Shown here one piece after another: positions 8,453 to 16,766 of a stretch of 61,854 nt of DNA. The stretch lies in the NCBI GenBank assembly GCA_017407225.1, contig JAFQWY010000280.1:1-61854 (forward strand), in the 5' to 3' direction. The translations under genes and the position numbers were made by a program. This DNA comes from Clostridia bacterium. Its GTDB lineage: Bacteria; Bacillota; Clostridia; Oscillospirales; CAG-272. Every line of letters starts with the position of its first letter. Position 1 is the first letter of the stretch. The notes under the pieces were generated by a model. The model was not told the origin of the DNA and did no database searches. It was given only the letters and a program-made list of their open reading frames with translations.

Positions 8453-9914
8453 AACCCAGCTGGAATACTGCCGCGCCATTATCAGACCGGAGGAAAAGCA
8501 GGAAGAGGTTTTCACTTTCGTGGACAACGGTTTTTCCGGCGGAAACGTGGATCGGGACGGATTCCGGCAGATGATGCACCTGGTCAGAGAGGGCAGAATC
8601 CGCAAGATCATTGTTTACCGACTGGACAGGATCAGCAGAAGTCTTTCCGATTTCATGGGGATTCTGGAAACGCTGAAGGAAAACGATGTGGTATTTGTCA
8701 GCTCCCAGGAATCCTTTGATACCGGAAGCCCGTACGGTGAGATGATCGTGAAGATTCTGATGGTATTTGCGGAATTCGAGCGTCAGAGCATCATCGAGCG
8801 CATCACACAGGCATACCTTCATCGCTCCGGACTGGGAATTTATATGGGCGGCAGAAGACCGTACGGATTCCGTTTCTCAAATACCAGCATTCATGGGATC
8901 CGGACAAAAATGCTTTCTGCCGATGAGAAGGAAATCGGGCATATCCGGTATATATTCCGGCAGTATGCACAGAGCGGTGTCACCCTGCGGCGGCTGATGG
9001 ATGATCTGAACCAAAAAGGGATGCTGCCGAAGGAGGGAAGCTGGTCTGCCGCGAAGCTTTCGGTGATTCTGAAAAATCCCATCTATGTGAGGGCGGACAA
9101 CAGGATATATGAATATTTTGCCGGCCGCCGTGCGGATATCATCAGTAAAGCGGAGCAGTTTGACGGGATTCACGGGATTCAGCTGTACGGACAGACAAAG
9201 CACAGCCGGGAGGACTGGTCGGATATCCGTGTTGTCGTCATGCCCCACGAAGGGGTTGTACCGGCGGAGATATGGCTGAGATGTCAGAAAAAACTGGCAG
9301 AGAACCGTCAGATCGGAAACTCCGTCAGCAACACCACAAGCTGGCTGGGCGGCATGATGATCTGCAAAAGCTGCGGAAGAACCATGACGGTCACAAAAGG
9401 CGGAAAGCGCGCGGACGGAAGCCGGATCCGATACTTCAGCTGTACGGGGAAATCCCACAACCGGATCTGCGAAGGTCCCGATGTGACTCTGTACGCCGAC
9501 AGTCTGGAGGAGATGGTATTCCGGCTGATCGGAGAAAAACTGAGCGGGCTGAAAGATCTCCGGATCCGGAGTGAACCGGAGAATCCCGAAAGACTGAACC
9601 GTCTGAAAAACCGTCTGACGGAAATCCGGAACGCTCAGATGCTGCTGACGGAACGCATTCTGGAGCCGGGTATTGATTCGGATCTGATGAAACTGATGAA
9701 TGAAAAGGCACGGACACTGGCAGCGGAGGCAGAGACCCTGAAAGCCGAAGCAGATGCCATGGAAGCCGACTCCGGGGAACTGATTGCCACCGGTGTTCTG
9801 GAACAGCGGTGGCAGAACGCGGAGTATGAAGACAGGAAAGCCGTGTGCAGACTTCTGATCGACAGAATCTTGCTTCACCGGGACGGAACCGCCGAGGTGG
9901 TATGGAATCTGTAA
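8385..9914 (+). CDS. Large serine recombinase
   Basis: Site-specific DNA recombinase of 509 residues. The N-terminal resolvase domain (about 5-150) has the catalytic serine in VYARKS (S13) and the arginine-rich YRLDRISRS motif. A recombinase domain follows (about 165-260). A zinc ribbon (CKSCGR near residue 325, later cysteines before GPD) and a C-terminal coiled-coil-like region (about 400-480) complete the layout. The assigned start is GTG at 8385. The GGAGG ribosome site abuts it, so initiation is unusual and may be coupled to the overlapping small ORF or use a near-cognate codon a few residues downstream. No integrase cargo or attachment site was recognised nearby. It could act on DNA elsewhere or be a relic of an element. 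Confidence 0.9.
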   Translation: MIQTAIAVYARKSVERENSISCETQLEYCRAIIRPEEKQEEVFTFVDNGFSGGNVDRDGFRQMMHLVREGRIRKIIVYRLDRISRSLSDFMGILETLKENDVVFVSSQESFDTGSPYGEMIVKILMVFAEFERQSIIERITQAYLHRSGLGIYMGGRRPYGFRFSNTSIHGIRTKMLSADEKEIGHIRYIFRQYAQSGVTLRRLMDDLNQKGMLPKEGSWSAAKLSVILKNPIYVRADNRIYEYFAGRRADIISKAEQFDGIHGIQLYGQTKHSREDWSDIRVVVMPHEGVVPAEIWLRCQKKLAENRQIGNSVSNTTSWLGGMMICKSCGRTMTVTKGGKRADGSRIRYFSCTGKSHNRICEGPDVTLYADSLEEMVFRLIGEKLSGLKDLRIRSEPENPERLNRLKNRLTEIRNAQMLLTERILEPGIDSDLMKLMNEKARTLAAEAETLKAEADAMEADSGELIATGVLEQRWQNAEYEDRKAVCRLLIDRILLHRDGTAEVVWNL

Positions 9915-9917
9915 AAA

Positions 9918-9968
9918 AATACCGCACATCCCAATGGGTGAGCCATCGGAGTGTGCGGCAGATTTTTA
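9918..9968. terminator. Bidirectional terminator after the recombinase
   Basis: CCGCACA (9922-9928) / TGTGCGG (9952-9958), with T runs on both strands, between convergent genes. Confidence 0.85.
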
Positions 9969-10868
9969 TTTCAGCCATCGGGCAATTTCATCGCTGTACC
10001 GGGAGTCCGGATACTTTTTCACAACATATCCGTGGGGACCGGAATCATCGTAACGGAAGCTGTTTTCACCGGTTTCGGCATCGGCGGAAGCATATCCGCG
10101 GCGGAGTGTGTACCCGGCTTCTCCGATATCTTCCGTCAATGCCAGAAGAACCAGCATGGGATCCCAGGAGGATCGGCCGTTCCTGCTGCCGTGGGCGATG
10201 AATGCCATGCGGAGGGGATCGCTGTCGTCGGGGATTGTCCGGGGTGTGCCGCTGATCACCGCTGCTCCCACTTCCCAGCCCAGCAGAACGATGGGACAGG
10301 GACAATGCTCAAACAGATAGGCAGCGGCCTGACGGGACATGGGAGCCCGTGCAATATTGTTCTCCCGTCCATGTCCGTTGTTCTCCCAGTTTCCTGCCAT
10401 CATCCACAGGCATTTCACCTTGTCCCGAAGATACCGGTATCCCGTGGGATGGGCGCAGAGGGACGCCAGAATCTGCGGATAACCGATCTCCAGCAGTTCG
10501 GCTTCTTCGGTCTGTTCCAGAAGACGGAGATACAGATCCAGTCCGTTTTCCGCGGATTCATTGGATGCATCGGGATGAGGCAGGGAAGCGAGAAGTTTCT
10601 GATATGCCGGATTTCCGCCGTAACCGACAGCACTGCGGTCGATTCCTATGGGGAGGCTTTCCATGCCTTCCGCAGTGCAGAACGCGCTGAGGGATGGAAC
10701 CGAGTACGGCATACAGGCATTGAGAACGATTCCTGTCAGGTTCCACAGGCCTGCTTTATGGGCACGGCAGGCGATCCGTACCGCTGCGGCATCATCGCAG
10801 TCCGTCCACCAGTCCGTTCCCAGTATGACGGTGCGTCCGGGCTTTTCTGCAGAGTGAGCGGAAGTCAT
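9966..10868 (-). CDS. Nucleoside hydrolase-like protein
   Basis: 300-residue protein resembling the inosine-uridine nucleoside N-ribohydrolase family, which cleaves N-glycosidic bonds with a calcium-bound aspartate cluster. The N-terminus has VILGTDWWTDCDDAAAV, matching the DTDxGxDDA signature with an unusual WW insertion in the loop. A WEVGAAVISG segment and a late metal-region aspartate (SSWDPMLVL) also fit the family. The ATG at 10868 lies one base after the stop of the upstream ThuA-like gene, showing tight coupling. It is the last gene of the operon that starts at 16465. The operon contains no base-salvage gene, so a non-nucleoside substrate such as a glycosylamine is possible. Confidence 0.8.
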   Translation of the reverse strand: MTSAHSAEKPGRTVILGTDWWTDCDDAAAVRIACRAHKAGLWNLTGIVLNACMPYSVPSLSAFCTAEGMESLPIGIDRSAVGYGGNPAYQKLLASLPHPDASNESAENGLDLYLRLLEQTEEAELLEIGYPQILASLCAHPTGYRYLRDKVKCLWMMAGNWENNGHGRENNIARAPMSRQAAAYLFEHCPCPIVLLGWEVGAAVISGTPRTIPDDSDPLRMAFIAHGSRNGRSSWDPMLVLLALTEDIGEAGYTLRRGYASADAETGENSFRYDDSGPHGYVVKKYPDSRYSDEIARWLK

Positions 10869-10869
10869 C

Positions 10870-11598
10870 TCACACAATGGGTTCCTTGATGTGGATGCAT
10901 CCGCCGGGAATTTCGTAACCGAAATCGGCGGGAGCTGCCCAGTGAACACCGTTTTTGATAATCTGCTGTACGTAGGGATTGTGGAAGGAGGGGCATCGTT
11001 CGTGACCGGGCTGGAAGTAGAAAATCTTGCCGGCACCCCGTCTCCAGGTACAGCCTGCACGCATCATGTTGCCGTGTTCGAACCAGCCGCCGAAGATGAT
11101 TTCATCGGGCGTAGGGATGTAGAAGGGCTCGCCGTACATTTCTTCCACATCCAGAATAAAGTGATCGGGAATTCCTGCGGCGATGGGGTGGGAGGGATTC
11201 AGATTCCAGATAATTTCCTTCTGATCCTGTCCCCAGGAAAGATTGCCGGTGGTTCCGAGAATCTGCTTGAAGGGCTTGGAATGATGACCGGAGTGAACGG
11301 GAACAAATCCCATTTTGCCGGCATAGACTCTCTGACGGATTCTTTCCACCAGCGCATCATCCACTTCGCCGTGTGCGGTATGTCCCCACCAGATGAGTAC
11401 ATCGGTGTTGTTCAGAACCTCGTCGGGCATACCCTGATCGGGATCATCCAGGGTTGCATAAGTGATTTCCAGATCTTCACATTCGGAAAGAAAAGCGCCG
11501 ATGGTCTTGTGAATGCCTTCGGGATAGATGGCGCGTACCTGTTCGCTGCGTTTTTCGTGCCGGTATTCATTCCAGATAGTAACACGGATTTTTTTCAT
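10870..11598 (-). CDS. ThuA-like (trehalose utilization) domain protein
   Basis: 242-residue protein with the class I glutamine-amidotransferase-like fold of ThuA. Typical family stretches are VTIWNEYRHEK at the N-terminus, DVLIWWGHTAHGEV, GFVPVHSGHHSKPF and GKIFYFQPGHE. ThuA relatives accompany sugar dehydrogenases of the Gfo/Idh/MocA family and are thought to process keto-sugars. This one sits 46 bp downstream of such a dehydrogenase and overlaps functionally with the nucleoside-hydrolase-like gene behind it. AAGGAG precedes the ATG. The exact reaction is unknown. Confidence 0.88.
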   Translation of the reverse strand: MKKIRVTIWNEYRHEKRSEQVRAIYPEGIHKTIGAFLSECEDLEITYATLDDPDQGMPDEVLNNTDVLIWWGHTAHGEVDDALVERIRQRVYAGKMGFVPVHSGHHSKPFKQILGTTGNLSWGQDQKEIIWNLNPSHPIAAGIPDHFILDVEEMYGEPFYIPTPDEIIFGGWFEHGNMMRAGCTWRRGAGKIFYFQPGHERCPSFHNPYVQQIIKNGVHWAAPADFGYEIPGGCIHIKEPIV

Positions 11599-11644
11599 AC
11601 TGAAATCTCCTTATGTAGTAAATGATGGCTGTCGTGCAGTGCTC

Positions 11645-12598
11645 TTACTTTGCCGCCTGAATCACGGCGATGGTGTCGAGAACCGCTTCCAGCTCCCAGG
11701 GCTTCATGATTTCCGGCTTGGTGCCGTTTTTCACGCAGTCCGCAAAGTAACGCAGTTCGTTGTAGTATCCGTTGGTGGTGGGGACATAGTTGTTTTCATC
11801 CACACCGCTGTTCTGACCGAATTCCTCGGTGGTCCAGTCATCTTTGGAGATTCTCAGTTTGCTGCCGTCGAAGTCCAGTACCGCCTTTTCAAACTGGAAC
11901 CGGAAGTTGGCGCGGAACTGAATGGGAGCATGGAACCATGCGGATTCGCAGGCTACGGGCACATCGCCGAACTTATAGATGACATGCATATAGTCCATGG
12001 CGTGGTAGAGGTGATCGATCTGAGGCTTGCCCATGGTGTAGATCAGGAAATCCAGATCATGGATGTGGAGGTCGAAGGGAACCATGCCGCTGCGCTCGGG
12101 ATCCTGCATCCAGTTGTCCCAGCTTGCACGGGGAATGGAGCCGATCCGGGTCATGGTGCCGCTGACCAGTTTGCCGAACCGTCCGGTGTCCATGCAGTCC
12201 TTGAGGTACATATATTCCGGCCAGAAGCGGAGAACATGGGCTACCATGAAGAAGCGGTTGTTCTTTTCTGCAGCATCGTAGACCCGCGCCACATCGTCTC
12301 TTTTCAGGGAAATGGGCTTTTCCGTCACAACATGGATTCCCTTGTTCAGCGCCTTTACCGCGAAATCCGCGTGCATATAGGTGGGCAGGGTGATATCCAG
12401 AATGTCGAAGGTTTCTTTTTCCAGCATTTCATCGAAGTCCGTGTACTTGCGTGCGGTGATTTTTCCGTCGAAGCGATCCATCTTTTCGGGACGGATGTCG
12501 CAGATTGCCACAAGTTCAACATCCTCCATTCGGCTCCATGAGGGAATATGGGATCCGCTGATGCCGCCGATGCCGACTTCCGCTACTCTAAGTTTCAT
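11645..12598 (-). CDS. Gfo/Idh/MocA family oxidoreductase (aconitase X operon)
   Basis: 317-residue NAD(P)-dependent dehydrogenase. The Rossmann loop is VGIGGISGSH near the N-terminus, the EKP motif is VVTEKPISL near residue 93, and a catalytic-region histidine pair appears in PFDLHIHDLDFLIY. The ATG follows AGGAAAGGAAT. It lies 60 bp downstream of the small aconitase X subunit and 46 bp upstream of the ThuA-like gene, in one transcription direction with no terminator between. The pairing with ThuA and a nucleoside hydrolase-like protein suggests oxidation of a glycoside or sugar-like substrate, followed by cleavage. Confidence 0.92.
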   Translation of the reverse strand: MKLRVAEVGIGGISGSHIPSWSRMEDVELVAICDIRPEKMDRFDGKITARKYTDFDEMLEKETFDILDITLPTYMHADFAVKALNKGIHVVTEKPISLKRDDVARVYDAAEKNNRFFMVAHVLRFWPEYMYLKDCMDTGRFGKLVSGTMTRIGSIPRASWDNWMQDPERSGMVPFDLHIHDLDFLIYTMGKPQIDHLYHAMDYMHVIYKFGDVPVACESAWFHAPIQFRANFRFQFEKAVLDFDGSKLRISKDDWTTEEFGQNSGVDENNYVPTTNGYYNELRYFADCVKNGTKPEIMKPWELEAVLDTIAVIQAAK

Positions 12599-12658
12599 AA
12601 CAGTGATTCCTTTCCTGAAATTATTTAAGTTGGTTGTATCAGTATCTCGAGATTTGGG

Positions 12659-13105
12659 TCAGCCGTCAACTTCCACGGTGCCGTCCGCCTTTACGGTGAT
12701 CTTCATGCCGTCCTTTACATAGCTGAGGAATTCGTCGCCCAGCGAGTCAACCACGGGCATGGTCACGCCGTCCACCCACACGTCCGCCAGAACCGCACCG
12801 GCTGCCGCAAGTGAGTCGATGTGTCCGGAGAACAGCATGCAGGCGGGATTCTTGCCCAGCGCGCAGGCACAGTAAAGTACCAGTCCGCCCGTGGTGGAAC
12901 CGATGGTCTGGGGCAGACACAGCGCCCTGCCGATCATGGGCTTGCCGTACAGGTTACGGTTGCTCTGGTCGCCGCACTTCACTTCCTTGTCGCCGAACTG
13001 CAGCGCCATCTGGAAGGATGCCAGCGTATTGAAGCCTTCGGTTGTCACAACCGCTTCCGCGGTGACTTCTCCGGGGGTGACAACTCTGCCTTTGAATGTC
13101 TTCAT
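12659..13105 (-). CDS. Aconitase X small subunit (swivel domain, DUF126 type)
   Basis: 148-residue swivel-domain subunit of a two-subunit aconitase X. The catalytic serine/glycine region typical of aconitase swivels is seen in LPQTIGSTTGGLVLY. The family start, FKGRVVTPGEVTAEAVVTT, is also clear. Its ATG overlaps the stop of the large subunit by four bases (ATGA), as expected for a stoichiometric heterodimer. Characterised members dehydrate cis-3-hydroxy-L-proline or, in archaea, mevalonate 5-phosphate. The substrate here is not known. Confidence 0.9.
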   Translation of the reverse strand: MKTFKGRVVTPGEVTAEAVVTTEGFNTLASFQMALQFGDKEVKCGDQSNRNLYGKPMIGRALCLPQTIGSTTGGLVLYCACALGKNPACMLFSGHIDSLAAAGAVLADVWVDGVTMPVVDSLGDEFLSYVKDGMKITVKADGTVEVDG

Positions 13106-14379
13106 GCGTTCTTACCTCCTGTGATGGTGTGCAGAATCTCCTCGTCGGTGTAGTACCGTGCGCTGGTGTAGGTGCGCAGCTTGTTGGATGAGGTGATGAC
13201 GGGCATCTTCTTGCACAGCGGGTTGTTCATGTACATCAGCGGGCAGATATAGGAAGTGATCACCCCTGCCGCCTTCAGCCGTGCCGCGTACTCCGTCTTT
13301 GCAAAGGCTTCCAGTACCCCGGGAGATGCGGTGAACACGGTGGGAACGGTCACCTTCTTCAGACCGTTCTTCTTCAGCTCTCCCTCGATTTTCTCCGTCC
13401 AGTCCTTCAGCTGACCCAGAGACAGGTGTGGACATCCCACGAAGCACAGTCTGGGTGCGGCATCGGGATTCTTCCAGATCACGGGATAGTTCTTCTTCAC
13501 CCGTTCCAGTTCCGCGTCGTCAATAATGTATTCCTTCGCCCCTTCCGCGATCAGGCTCTCGCCCAGCTCAACCGCTTCGGGAGTGAGATTTGCGATATGG
13601 TACAGCCCTACCGCACCGTTGGAGGCCGTGGCCGCACCGAAATCTTTCAGATATGCGCAGGCGGAGTCGTTCAGCTCGGTGCCGATCCACTGATCAAGAC
13701 CTACCACATAGGGTACGTCTTCCATGACCTTCATGCCGATGGCAGAGCCGAGAAGCTGTGCCTCGGGTTTCTTCGTGGTCTGTATTTTCACGATCCACGT
13801 TGCCTTTCTGCCCTCATCCGTCAGCAGACCGAAATAGGGTACATACCCCACAATGGAGCCCATGATGTCGATGATCCCGGAGTTCCGGTTGCATCTTGCG
13901 CCCAGAACGGAGTTTGCATAAACCACCGCGCTGGATTCCGCCCAGGACAGGATATCGCCCTTCTTCGGCTTGTTTCCCACTTCATCCATGTAGCAGGTAC
14001 AGGTGAAGGCATCCTTGTCCATCAGCCCCAGTTTGTTCAGCTGATCCTCGTAGAAATCCTGCTTGGTGTACATAAATTTATTGAACACCAGATTCTGCAG
14101 GAAGTTTGCGGGGACATTTTTGTCCAAAGGTCTGGGGTCAACGGAGAACTTCTGTCCGGATGCCACGCCTGCGTCCAGAATCTGCTGCATCAGGTCGTAC
14201 ACCGGTGACATCACCTTCAGACCGAAGGAGGTCACCAGATGGTTATATTTGGAAGTGATGGGCACCAGCTTTTCCGCTTCGAAAGCGTCGCCGTACATCA
14301 CCAGCGTTTTCATGACCTTGGCGAGAGTTTCACCCTGGGCGCCGTCAAGAATTGCCTGCTGTTCTTTTGTCAGTATCAT
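13102..14379 (-). CDS. Aconitase X large (catalytic, Fe-S) subunit
   Basis: 425-residue DUF521-type subunit of aconitase X, a lyase that uses an iron-sulfur cluster. Conserved family segments include the start MILTKEQQAILDG, the cysteine-bearing CTCYMDEVGN and GARCNRNSGIIDIM, and FVGCPHLSLGQL. The cysteines in these three segments probably bind the cluster. It is followed with a 4-base overlap by the small subunit and preceded at 16 bp by a flavin/Fe-S oxidoreductase. Known bacterial relatives convert cis-3-hydroxy-L-proline to pyrroline-2-carboxylate. The neighbours here (Gfo/Idh/MocA, ThuA, nucleoside hydrolase) are not those of hydroxyproline catabolism, so a different hydroxy acid is likely. 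Confidence 0.92.
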   Translation of the reverse strand: MILTKEQQAILDGAQGETLAKVMKTLVMYGDAFEAEKLVPITSKYNHLVTSFGLKVMSPVYDLMQQILDAGVASGQKFSVDPRPLDKNVPANFLQNLVFNKFMYTKQDFYEDQLNKLGLMDKDAFTCTCYMDEVGNKPKKGDILSWAESSAVVYANSVLGARCNRNSGIIDIMGSIVGYVPYFGLLTDEGRKATWIVKIQTTKKPEAQLLGSAIGMKVMEDVPYVVGLDQWIGTELNDSACAYLKDFGAATASNGAVGLYHIANLTPEAVELGESLIAEGAKEYIIDDAELERVKKNYPVIWKNPDAAPRLCFVGCPHLSLGQLKDWTEKIEGELKKNGLKKVTVPTVFTASPGVLEAFAKTEYAARLKAAGVITSYICPLMYMNNPLCKKMPVITSSNKLRTYTSARYYTDEEILHTITGGKNA

Positions 14380-14395
14380 AATTATAGCTCCTGTC

Positions 14396-16465
14396 TTACA
14401 GTTTCATGCATACATCCCATGCGCCCCAGATCACGGTGCGGAGATTGCCCACATTGGCGGCGTCGCCGATGACGTGAATGTGCCGTCCCTTCTGTGCCAC
14501 GGGTGCCGGATTGTAGCCCACGGACAGAATCACGGAATCCGCCGGAATTTTGAACTGCCTGCCGTCCTTGTCCTTCACGGTCACGCCGTCCTTTTCGATG
14601 GCACACACGGAGGTTTCCAGATGCACGGGTACCTTGTTGGTCTTGAAGCAGTCCCGGAGGTAGCTGGTATTGGCAAGGCAGATGCCCTTGGCGGTGATCA
14701 GGTCGTCCTGCATTTCCACAATGGTGGGCTTCTTTCCCTGCAGGAACAGATCGTACGCGATTTCGCATCCGGTCAGACCGCCGCCGATGACAACCACGTT
14801 CTCACCCACGGTTTTGTTTCCGAGGAGGTAATCCACCGCTTCCACGGCAGTATCCGCACCGGGTACGGGGATCCGTTTTGCCCTGGCGCCGGTTGCCACG
14901 ATGATTTCGTCCGCATCCAGTGCGCTTACATCGGTGATTTCGGTGTTCAGCTTCACGGAGATGGGATATTTGGTGATTTCACGGCGGTACCATGCGATCA
15001 GAGCACGGTCCTTTTCCTTGAAGGAGGGAGCTGCCGCCGCGATGAACACGCCGCCCAGCACGCCGGATTTTTCGTAAAGGGTCACGCTGTGTCCCCGCTT
15101 TGCACAGACCAGTGCCGCTTCCATACCGCCGATTCCGCCGCCGATGACTGCGATTTTCTTCGCCTTCTTCGCCGGTTCCAGATGATACTTCTTCGACTGC
15201 ATGGTTTCGGGGTTCAGCGCGCACCGTGCCAGCCCCATGGTATCGGTCAGATCCTGGGTATTGGCGTGTCCCTTGGAGGAAGAGAAGTTGAAGCATCCCG
15301 CATGACAGCAGATGCAGGGTCTGATATCTTCCAGACGGTCTTCGATCAGCTTGGTGACCCATGCGCCGTCGGTGAGGAACTGACGGGCAACGCCCACGCC
15401 GTCGATTCTGCCCTCAGCCACTGCCCTGGCACCTGTTTCGGGATCCATACGTCCCGCGCAGACCACGGGGATATCCACGAACTGTTTGATGTGCGCCACG
15501 TCGTCCAGATTGCAGTTTTCGGGCATATACATCGGCGGATGCGCCCAGTACCAGGAGTCGTAGGTGCCGTTGTCGGCGTTGAGCATATCGTAGCCGCAGT
15601 CCTGAAGATACTTTACCGCACGCTCGGATTCCGCCATGGATCTGCCCGCTTCGGTGTACTTTTCACCGGGCATTGCCCCTTCGCAGAATCCCTTCATCTT
15701 GGATTCCACGGAGTACCGGAGAGATACGGGATAGTCCGCTCCGCAGGCTTCCTTGATGGCTTTCACCACCTCGGCGGCGAACCGGTAGCGGTTTTCAAAG
15801 CTTCCGCCATATTCATCGGTACGCTTGTTGAAGAATTCCATGGAGAACTGGTCGAGAAGGTAGCCCTCGTGAACCGCGTGCACTTCCACGCCGTCCACAC
15901 CCGCATCCCGACACAGCTTCGCGGTCTTTGCGAAGGCTTCGATGATCTCGTGGATCTGCTCCACGGTCATTTCGGGACATTCGATGTCGTGTGCCCAGCG
16001 GGATTTCTGGGGACTGGGGCTTGCCAGCTCGTGTGAGGTGTCGATAATGGGCTTGATGAGGGCGCGGGTCAGTTTGTTCTTATGCAGGGGCGCCACCAGC
16101 TCGGTGATTGCCCAGGAACGTCCCATGCCCGCGGTCAGCTGGATGAACAGCCTGGCACCGGTCCTGTGGATCTCGTCCATGAAGACCTTCAGTTCCTCGA
16201 ACATCTTGGGATTCTGCCACAGCCACTTTCCCCAGAAGGTGTCGCGGAGAGGTGCGATGCCGGGGATGATCAGACCTACATTGTTGTTCGCACGTTCCAG
16301 GAACAGCTTCGCCGCCTCCTTGTCGAAGTGGCAGCCGGTCAGCTCAAACCACCCGAACAGGGACGTGCCGCCCATGGGACACATCACGATGCGGTTTTTG
16401 ATCTCCACATTGCCGATCTTCCACGGGGTAAACAGGGCTTCATATTTTGCATCGGTTTTTTGCAT
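14396..16465 (-). CDS. NADH:flavin oxidoreductase / 2,4-dienoyl-CoA reductase-like Fe-S flavoenzyme
   Basis: 689-residue cytoplasmic enzyme with three parts. An old-yellow-enzyme TIM barrel that binds FMN spans about 1-370; the region with GVEVHAVHEGYLLDQF carries catalytic histidines, followed by KRTDEYGGSFENR. A 4Fe-4S cysteine set follows (CICCHAGC near residue 400, with a later cysteine). The C-terminal FAD/NAD-binding domain has two dinucleotide motifs (AVIGGGIGGMEAAL and VVIGGGLTGCEIAYDL). The architecture matches 2,4-dienoyl-CoA reductase and trimethylamine dehydrogenase relatives. As first gene of the aconitase X operon it may reduce or dehydrogenate the same carbon skeleton. The substrate is unknown. 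Confidence 0.92.
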   Translation of the reverse strand: MQKTDAKYEALFTPWKIGNVEIKNRIVMCPMGGTSLFGWFELTGCHFDKEAAKLFLERANNNVGLIIPGIAPLRDTFWGKWLWQNPKMFEELKVFMDEIHRTGARLFIQLTAGMGRSWAITELVAPLHKNKLTRALIKPIIDTSHELASPSPQKSRWAHDIECPEMTVEQIHEIIEAFAKTAKLCRDAGVDGVEVHAVHEGYLLDQFSMEFFNKRTDEYGGSFENRYRFAAEVVKAIKEACGADYPVSLRYSVESKMKGFCEGAMPGEKYTEAGRSMAESERAVKYLQDCGYDMLNADNGTYDSWYWAHPPMYMPENCNLDDVAHIKQFVDIPVVCAGRMDPETGARAVAEGRIDGVGVARQFLTDGAWVTKLIEDRLEDIRPCICCHAGCFNFSSSKGHANTQDLTDTMGLARCALNPETMQSKKYHLEPAKKAKKIAVIGGGIGGMEAALVCAKRGHSVTLYEKSGVLGGVFIAAAAPSFKEKDRALIAWYRREITKYPISVKLNTEITDVSALDADEIIVATGARAKRIPVPGADTAVEAVDYLLGNKTVGENVVVIGGGLTGCEIAYDLFLQGKKPTIVEMQDDLITAKGICLANTSYLRDCFKTNKVPVHLETSVCAIEKDGVTVKDKDGRQFKIPADSVILSVGYNPAPVAQKGRHIHVIGDAANVGNLRTVIWGAWDVCMKL

Positions 16466-16512
16466 GGATTTTTCATCCTTTCTCAGACGGTGTTATTGTG
16501 CAGTCTGTATGT

Positions 16513-16541
16513 ATTTTATCATATTTTTCCGAAGTGTTCAA
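16513..16541 (-). promoter_or_regulatory. Promoter of the aconitase X operon
   Basis: Minus strand TTGAAC (16541-16536), 17-bp spacer, TAAAAT (16518-16513), about 48 bp before the first start codon. Confidence 0.65.
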
Positions 16542-16623
16542 GATTTCCGCCAAGATTGTGTCCGTGAATTTCACCTGAGACTGTATTCAGGGGAATTCTG
16601 CGGAAAATAATTCCGCAAAGATG

Positions 16624-16652
16624 TAGAAAAGAACCGGTCATTATGGTATAAT
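16624..16652 (+). promoter_or_regulatory. Promoter of the 16767-20680 gene pair
   Basis: TATAAT at 16647-16652 with a weak -35 (TAGAAA, 16624-16629) at 17-bp spacing. The poor -35 suggests an activator may be needed. Confidence 0.55.
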
Positions 16653-16681
16653 AAGTCACATAACAGAAAAGGAGACGTGCA

Positions 16682-16720
16682 ATGGGGCTTGATTCATGCT
16701 CTGTGAACGGAGATCACTGA
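16682..16720 (+). CDS. Possible 12-residue leader peptide
   Basis: ATG at 16682 follows a good AAGGAG ribosome site by seven bases, and a short frame encodes MGLDSCSVNGDH before TGA. It lies inside the transcribed leader of the next gene, 46 bp before that start codon, which has its own AAAGGAGG site. It could couple translation to downstream expression. No terminator-antiterminator pair was recognised, so a regulatory role is only suggested. Confidence 0.35.
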   Translation: MGLDSCSVNGDH

Positions 16721-16766
16721 AAAAAACGGGTTTAACGACGTATTACGACTGTAAAAGGAGGCGCTT

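Noticed and set aside
8385-9914. Possibility that the recombinase belongs to an integrated mobile element with cargo
   Set aside because: Neighbouring genes on both sides are metabolic, no transposition or conjugation genes and no matched direct repeats were seen.
14063-16036. 657-codon open frame on the plus strand opposite the flavin oxidoreductase and aconitase X
   Set aside because: No domain or ribosome site; the minus-strand genes are clearly real and operonic.
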